Below, piece by piece: positions 35,880-40,593 of a stretch of DNA of 40,593 nucleotides; the stretch's first letter is position 1, and the number at the start of each line of letters is the position of its first letter. The notes under the pieces were generated by a model. It ran no database searches, was not told the origin of the DNA, and was given only the letters and a program-made list of their open reading frames with translations. The translations under genes and the position numbers were made by a program. The stretch covers positions 1 to 40,593 of the forward strand of contig JADFJB010000025.1 of assembly GCA_022566355.1 (NCBI GenBank), given 5' to 3'. The stretch is from a candidate division KSB1 bacterium. Lineage in GTDB: Bacteria > Zhuqueibacterota > JdFR-76 > DREG01.

Positions 35880-37922
35880 TCACGAAAAGAATGCAAAAAA
35901 TTCAAGTATACTCTGCATCCAGATCATCCATTTAACGGCCCACCGGCGCGCTGCATCTTCGGCAGGGGCATTGCGCAGCCAGGAATTATTGGCATGATTC
36001 ACATCAAGTACCAGCTTATTCTCCGGATCAACTTCGACCTTTACCACTTTTGCTGATTTGACATAATCGAATTGATGCCACCGCGCGAGTCCATCCCATT
36101 GCTCCATTATCTCTTCTTCGTTATCGAAAGTGATCTTCACTTCAATTGGGAATACCGCTTCTCCCCAACGCCTGATGACAACGGTAGAGTGATATTGCTT
36201 TTCGGAATCGCTGCTGTCAGTTTCGCTTTTACTTTTCTGAAATACCAATTCGCCGTCCTGTTCTTCGTATCCATAAAGTTCATTAATCGAATTGGAAGTG
36301 ACCTCATCCACGGCGTAATCAAACACACTTGAGCTGTTATATGTTTGTTCGAAAAACCAACCCATATCCTGGCCACTGATTTCATTCACTATATCAAAAA
36401 AATCCTGCGGTTTAGGATGTTTGAATTTCCATCGTTCAAAATAAGTCGAAATGGCTATTTGAAAAGTTTCCCAGCCAAGGTAATTTTCCAAAGTTCGCAG
36501 CATCATTCCAGGCTTACCGTATGAATTCAAGCCATACGCGGCGGTGCTGATTTTCCAGGAAATCGTAGACATGGGATCTCGTTTTAAGGTTGAGTTGAAG
36601 CCATAGTATTGGTCGGCGCCATCGGTTCTCTCTGATAATTTCACGGATGGGTAAACCACCGGGATAAAACCATCAAAATATCGCCTGCTTAGTACCGGCG
36701 GGTCATAAGCTGCCGACATTGTCCGCGTAGTGGAATAGGTGTTGAATCCTTCATCCAGCCAGGCATATTCGAATTCATTGTTGCCGACAATGCCGTACCA
36801 GAATTGGTGGCCGGCCTCATGAACGGTTACACCTTCAGGTGATCTCGTTGCTAAAGGAGAAAGCCAGCGGGTGCCGCCGGTAAAGAAAGTCGGGTATTCC
36901 ATGCCACCCGTTCGGGAGCCATATGCAGGATCGACGACAGTTACATGATCATATGGATATGCGCCAAACCAGTTGCCATAATATTTTAGCGCTGCTGCGG
37001 TTGCAACAAAATAGCGGTCTTTTTTACTGGCATGATCCGGCATTAGCAACAGCCGCATATCGACCTGCGGTAATCCCGGTTCCTCAAATCGTTGGACATG
37101 TGCAGTAAAATGAGGGCTCGTTACCCAGGTGAAATCATGCACATCCGCCTGGGTATAACGATGGGTCGTTGTACCATCGCCATTGTCTGTTTTCTCCATC
37201 TCTTTGCCCGTGGCGCCCAACACCCACCCGCTCGGTACCGTCATTTTAACGTCATAGACACCGTAATCCGCATAAAATTCCGTTTGAATAAACTGGTGGC
37301 AGTTCCAGTTGCCATCGGCTTCCAGGACGCCTATTTTGGGGAACCACTGTGCGAGGAAATAATATTTACCTCGCCTTCCTGTCCGGCGGAATGTACGCGG
37401 AACGCGGGTCTCCCACTTAATTTCCAGACTAATGGATTCACCTGCGCCAACGGCTCGTGGCAGGCTTGCCCGCAATACCGTTCTATCATGTTCGTTGCCA
37501 TCGTCCAGCTGAATAAATTCCAGTGTTCCGGTAATTTCTGTTTCCTGAAAACCATACTCAGGTAAAATTTTCATGGCGCGAACATCGTTATATGCCCATT
37601 CATCATCTTTATAATCGGAACGACGGAAAGAATTACGGCCGTTATTAAGGAATGAACTTTTATCATTTCTCCAGGCATTGTAATACAGGTGAAATTGCAA
37701 TTCATCGGTAGGAAAATCCGTGATATTACGCCAGTTTAAAATTGTAATTCCGGTGATTATATTTGCTTCGATATCCAGGACTACATCCATGGTGTAATTG
37801 GCGTTTCGGGGGCTTAAGACTTCATCTTGTGCGGTGGAAGTTTGGGGGGTTAATCCCAACACAAAACCAAAATAAACCAGGATTCCAGACCAAAGCCCTT
37901 TTCGGAATAGGATTTTTGCCAT
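35880..37922 (-). CDS. Secreted M1-family zinc aminopeptidase
   Basis: A 680-residue exported gluzincin metallopeptidase, expected to trim peptides in the periplasm or outside the cell. Signal peptide at residues 1-32 (ending TSTAQ). The N-terminal beta domain is followed by the substrate exopeptidase motif GGMEYPT (in place of GAMEN) and the zinc site HEAGH (His368, His372), with Glu391 18 residues on in WLDEGFN. The downstream Tyr expected for transition-state binding is plausible near SYGKPGMML. A ribosome site AGAGG lies 8 bases before the ATG. It has no close partner besides the membrane protein downstream. Confidence 0.93.
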   Translation of the reverse strand: MAKILFRKGLWSGILVYFGFVLGLTPQTSTAQDEVLSPRNANYTMDVVLDIEANIITGITILNWRNITDFPTDELQFHLYYNAWRNDKSSFLNNGRNSFRRSDYKDDEWAYNDVRAMKILPEYGFQETEITGTLEFIQLDDGNEHDRTVLRASLPRAVGAGESISLEIKWETRVPRTFRRTGRRGKYYFLAQWFPKIGVLEADGNWNCHQFIQTEFYADYGVYDVKMTVPSGWVLGATGKEMEKTDNGDGTTTHRYTQADVHDFTWVTSPHFTAHVQRFEEPGLPQVDMRLLLMPDHASKKDRYFVATAAALKYYGNWFGAYPYDHVTVVDPAYGSRTGGMEYPTFFTGGTRWLSPLATRSPEGVTVHEAGHQFWYGIVGNNEFEYAWLDEGFNTYSTTRTMSAAYDPPVLSRRYFDGFIPVVYPSVKLSERTDGADQYYGFNSTLKRDPMSTISWKISTAAYGLNSYGKPGMMLRTLENYLGWETFQIAISTYFERWKFKHPKPQDFFDIVNEISGQDMGWFFEQTYNSSSVFDYAVDEVTSNSINELYGYEEQDGELVFQKSKSETDSSDSEKQYHSTVVIRRWGEAVFPIEVKITFDNEEEIMEQWDGLARWHQFDYVKSAKVVKVEVDPENKLVLDVNHANNSWLRNAPAEDAARRWAVKWMIWMQSILEFFAFFS

Positions 37923-38385
37923 TTGGATTTCCTCTGTTTTGTTAAGTATTTAAGTATTTAGTTATGGATTGATAATCATTTGCAGTATATGGATTGGTCA
38001 TTTGAGATGCAAGAACTTTTTCCGGATTTTTGATGGATGGTTAGATTTTTAGTTTAAGGTGAATAACAATATAAGGTTTTGCTTTAAGTTAGCCAGCCTG
38101 AGCCATTAGCTTTTAGCTGTTGGCCTTTAGCTTGCCGATGAGATTGTTTATTATTTTTTGTTCTAAGTTAAGCCGATCCATAATCAGGTCGGGACACCAA
38201 TAGCTAACAGCCAAATGCCAATAGCTAAACAGTTATCAAAAATAATAACGTCAACTCACACTCCAATAACCTTGAAAACCATAATCTCATTTTGTATATA
38301 ATAACCTAACCATTAGTACCTGTTGGATTTTTAGTTTGTAATTCACAAAAGCTTTCTCAATGTCTGCAAACAAAAAGAGACAATA
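37923..38385. other. 463-bp non-coding region between divergent genes
   Basis: No gene is supported. It holds an imperfect inverted repeat: 38103-38132 (TAGCTTTTAGCTGTTGGCC) and 38197-38226 (GCTAACAGCCAAATGCCAAT), about 65 bases apart. It must contain the promoters of the M1 peptidase and pdxH genes. Confidence 0.55.
38103..38226. repeat. Imperfect inverted repeat of TAGCT/GGC units
   Basis: Two roughly 30-base arms rich in TTAGCTxTTxGC and its complement face each other across a 64-base spacer. It is low in complexity and might be a small non-autonomous element or a decayed repeat. Confidence 0.45.
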
Positions 38386-39024
38386 ATGGAAATTGAAGGT
38401 TCGTCAAAAGACTATAAAAACAAAGCCTTAACCCGGAAAGATCTTGATCCCGATCCGGTTAAACAGTTTGAGAAATGGTTTAAAGAAGCGGGTGAAACTG
38501 AAATCGAGTTTCCCAATGCAATGAGTCTTGCTACGGCTTCTATTCAGGGAGTGCCGACCATAAGAACGGTATTATTGAAGATGTTCGATGCAAACGGCTT
38601 CGTCTTTTTTACCAATTATGAAAGCAAAAAAGCCAAACAGATCCGTGAGAATCCCAATGTTGCCATTCTCTTTTTATGGGAAGCTCTCGGGCGGCAAGTG
38701 ACCATAACCGGTAGCGCTGCAAAGATATCTACAGCCGAATCATTCAAGTATTTTTCATCCCGCGACAAGGGAAGCCAACTTGGGGCGTGGATTTCTCAGC
38801 AAAGTTCGGTCATTTCATCGCGGCAATTCCTTGAGATGAAATTTCAAGAAATAAAGCGAAAGTTTTCTGACGGTGTGATTCCTCTCCCCAGCTTTTGGGG
38901 TGGTTATCGAATTGTTCCAAAGACATTTGAATTCTGGCAAGGTCGTTCGGATCGCCTGCACGATCGATTTCTTTACAGTGCGTTGGACGAAAATAACTGG
39001 AAGATCGAACGGCTTTCGCCCTGA
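38386..39024 (+). CDS. pdxH: Pyridoxamine/pyridoxine 5'-phosphate oxidase
   Basis: A 212-residue FMN enzyme that makes pyridoxal 5'-phosphate, the last step of the vitamin B6 salvage pathway. The start DPDPVKQFEKWFKEA is typical, as are RTVLLKMFDANGFVFFTNY (FMN binding), KAKQIRENPNVAILFLW, ISQQSSVISSR, PSFWGGYRIVP and the conserved C-terminus FWQGRSDRLHDR and RLSP. Full length and intact. Its 3' end coincides with the composition break, and its stop codon lies inside an inverted repeat. Confidence 0.96.
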   Translation: MEIEGSSKDYKNKALTRKDLDPDPVKQFEKWFKEAGETEIEFPNAMSLATASIQGVPTIRTVLLKMFDANGFVFFTNYESKKAKQIRENPNVAILFLWEALGRQVTITGSAAKISTAESFKYFSSRDKGSQLGAWISQQSSVISSRQFLEMKFQEIKRKFSDGVIPLPSFWGGYRIVPKTFEFWQGRSDRLHDRFLYSALDENNWKIERLSP

Positions 39025-39864
39025 ACCGATTTGAACGCACTTTCGGTTCAGGCTGCTGAGGCCTGAGTTGGAATCGGCAATCTGGCGTGTGTCTTCTTCC
39101 ATCTGGCGTTTTTCCAGGCGCCTGTCCAGCAATGGCGCCGGTCCTTTCACAAAATAAATAACAAGGACACCTAAAAAAGGGACCGGATATCTTACGAACA
39201 GCAAAAGTAGCAACGTTGCTGGAATAGCACCCACCTGATACAGGCCCAAGGCCAGAAAGGTGAGAAGCGCAAGATCAGCCAGCGTGTCAAGCATGCGGCC
39301 CAATCGCGTACAGAGTTGTTGACGTCGTGCTAGCCACCCGTCGAGTAAATCGGTCGAGGACAGGCCAACGATAAAAATTGCGAACACTGGTCCGATTACC
39401 GGATTTACCGGGATTTGCAGGCACGGCCAGACGACCAGCGGTGCAAGACTGAGGCGCAGGAAACTCATCCCATTCGGCAGCAACAGATTTGAGTGTGGAC
39501 GCACCTGAGCGTCGTCGAGCATGCCGAGGTGGGTCAACAGAAAAACCACGGCACTGGCATACCATGGAATCCAGTACATTAATGCCGTGAGTGTTCGATC
39601 AGGCGATTGAAACAACAGCGTCAGCGAAATGATGCCGATCCCCGTGGCGGCGACACCGGCAATCCATGACCAGCAGGATCTTGCGCGAGCCGGCGACTCT
39701 CTAATGTCGTCGAGCGAGCGGGCCCAGGACCGCGACAGAAGAATGCGCCACGCATGCATACTGAAATGACTGCGGGCGACCTCGCTAATCAGTTCCCGAG
39801 TAAATGCCGAAGTTTCGTAAAGCGATTTTTCGCTGGAGTCGGGATCTTTAGAGAAGTTAATCAT
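38815..39864 (-). CDS. CDP-alcohol phosphatidyltransferase fragment fused into antisense pdxH
   Basis: The first ~280 residues are a credible integral membrane enzyme with several hydrophobic helices and a perfect CDP-alcohol phosphotransferase motif, DLLDGWLARRQQ...LGRMLDTLAD, which transfers a phospho-group from a CDP-alcohol to another alcohol in phospholipid synthesis. The ATG at 39864 (MINFSKDPDS) is preferred over an upstream extension to 39930. From about residue 275 on, sequence similarity to a transferase disappears, and residues 281-349 are simply the reverse strand of pdxH. The natural stop is missing, so this is a truncated gene joined to foreign DNA. G+C is about 55-60% against 40% in pdxH. 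Confidence 0.6.
   Translation of the reverse strand: MINFSKDPDSSEKSLYETSAFTRELISEVARSHFSMHAWRILLSRSWARSLDDIRESPARARSCWSWIAGVAATGIGIISLTLLFQSPDRTLTALMYWIPWYASAVVFLLTHLGMLDDAQVRPHSNLLLPNGMSFLRLSLAPLVVWPCLQIPVNPVIGPVFAIFIVGLSSTDLLDGWLARRQQLCTRLGRMLDTLADLALLTFLALGLYQVGAIPATLLLLLFVRYPVPFLGVLVIYFVKGPAPLLDRRLEKRQMEEDTRQIADSNSGLSSLNRKCVQIGSGRKPFDLPVIFVQRTVKKSIVQAIRTTLPEFKCLWNNSITTPKAGERNHTVRKLSLYFLKFHLKELPR
39021..39051. repeat. Inverted repeat at the composition junction
   Basis: CTGAACCG (39021-39028) and CGGTTCAG (39044-39051) are perfect complements around a 15-base loop; with one bulged C the stem extends to GCC...GGC. It covers the pdxH stop codon and may be the pdxH terminator hairpin without a T-tract, or a join artefact. 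Confidence 0.6.
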
Positions 39865-40069
39865 CGTTGCCAGCCAGGTTTGACGGGTATCCCGCAAAAA
39901 TGGAATCAGGCAGACCGGCCGTGTCTTCACCGAAGCCGAGATAGTCGATGCAGGAGCCTGCGAGGATGGGGAGAATCATTAGCGCGGATAAACCGACAGC
40001 GCCGACAAAACTGATCAGGCACAGGCTTAAGCCACCGTTAGGGTCCAGTTTCTCCAGCCGCAATTTCAT
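39857..40069 (-). CDS. Short MFS-like N-terminal fragment
   Basis: A 70-codon frame whose first half (SLCLISFVGAVGLSALMILPIL, then LGFGEDTAGL) looks like the first transmembrane helix and loop of a major-facilitator transporter of about 400 residues. The second half (PDSIFAGYPSNLAGNDD) does not fit the family, and the frame then stops, overlapping the phosphatidyltransferase start (ATGATTAA). It is probably a truncated or internally deleted transporter gene. It follows the APC permease by 11 bases on the same strand. Confidence 0.4.
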   Translation of the reverse strand: MKLRLEKLDPNGGLSLCLISFVGAVGLSALMILPILAGSCIDYLGFGEDTAGLPDSIFAGYPSNLAGNDD

Positions 40070-40080
40070 GCGTCGTTATG

Positions 40081-40593
40081 TCAGCCCGATCGAACCTGTT
40101 TTCGCTTTTCAGCCCATCTTATGAGCGCCTCCCCTATCGCGATTATGACCAAGGCGCCGAAAAGCACCGGCAGTTGTATCCCTTCGCCTGGCGTATAGAC
40201 AAACAACACAACCGACAATGCCAGTACCAGGATGCAAAGGCAGGCGAGTGTCTTTGCGACCGCATCGCCACCGGGCACTTTGTACGGTCGGGTTATGTCG
40301 ATATCGACATTACGCGACTTTATAAAAGCGAACAGCATACCGATGTATGGCAGCAGGAATATGATGGCGCTAAACGCGAACAGGGACCAGAACAGGTCCG
40401 CATTGGAATGCGACAAAAAACCGTACAACAGCAGTGTGAGGGTGCCGAAAATACCCATGGCAACTGCGGCGCCGATGGGAGTCCCGAGTGTCTTGTGTTC
40501 GATGCCGAAAAAATCAGGAAGCTCCCCTTCCTGAGCGGCTTCAGCGGCCGCTCGATTGCAGCCCAGTGCCCAGGTAACCCCATTGGAGAAGAA
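40081..40593 (-). CDS. APC-family amino-acid permease, C-terminal part (runs off the right edge)
   Basis: The open frame runs through the right edge without a start, so 171 codons of the C-terminal part are visible and the 5' end is missing. The edge-proximal residues FFSNGVTWALGCNRAAAEAA and QEGELPDFFGIEHKTLGTPIGA, followed by helices such as GTLTLLLYGFLS, FAFSAIIFLLPYIGMLFAFI and LACLCILVLALSVVLFVY, fit an amino acid-polyamine-organocation transporter (the NRxxAEAA and HKTxGTPI motifs are characteristic). A cytoplasmic basic tail (RWAEKRKQVRSG) closes it. G+C is high (about 55%), unlike the rest of the window. Confidence 0.75.
   Translation of the reverse strand, partial: FFSNGVTWALGCNRAAAEAAQEGELPDFFGIEHKTLGTPIGAAVAMGIFGTLTLLLYGFLSHSNADLFWSLFAFSAIIFLLPYIGMLFAFIKSRNVDIDITRPYKVPGGDAVAKTLACLCILVLALSVVLFVYTPGEGIQLPVLFGALVIIAIGEALIRWAEKRKQVRSG

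Overview
The window reads like the chromosome of an uncultured bacterium of the FCB superphylum (Calditrichota/KSB1/Ignavibacteria-like; inference). The grounds are an A+T-rich genome with Gram-negative envelope genes, a secreted protein with a type IX (Por) C-terminal sorting domain, a TonB-dependent receptor carrying an N-terminal carboxypeptidase-regulatory-like domain, an OmpA protein with thrombospondin type 3 repeats, and many palindromic intergenic repeats. No rRNA, tRNA, CRISPR array, phage or transposase gene is visible.

Layout: 408-2114 is a Tat-exported D-aminoacylase-like lipoprotein. On the minus strand, 7010-2202 is a three-gene surface operon (T9SS cargo, lipoprotein, TonB receptor). 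Glutamate dehydrogenase follows on the plus strand. The block 13364-8980 (minus) pairs a GcvT-family aminomethyltransferase with two paralogous PYROXD2/phytoene-desaturase-like flavoproteins. Next come a CBS-pair protein, a MepM-like M23 endopeptidase, a YIP1 membrane protein, an SpmA/SpmB-like gate-domain pair, uvrA with an overlapping NUDT22-like Nudix gene, and an OmpA protein.

The block 29631-24073 (minus) is a complete tripartite efflux operon: YIP1 protein, TolC, MacA-like adaptor, MacB-type ATPase and MacB-type permease. Beyond it lie a CCA-adding enzyme, two poorly known proteins, a PQQ-type beta-propeller with an inserted EF-hand pair, a polytopic membrane protein, an M1 aminopeptidase and pdxH.

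From just after pdxH (about 39025-39075) to the right edge, base composition rises from about 40% to about 55-60% G+C. The genes there (CDP-alcohol phosphatidyltransferase, an MFS-like fragment, an APC permease) look proteobacterial, and the phosphatidyltransferase frame runs without a stop into the antisense of pdxH. This end is either a recent insertion or, more likely, an assembly chimera.

I did not find a clear-cut new defence or mobile system. The best leads are the GcvT plus twin flavoprotein module, the T9SS/lipoprotein/TonB operon, an orphan intrinsic terminator upstream of spmA, and several dispersed repeat families.
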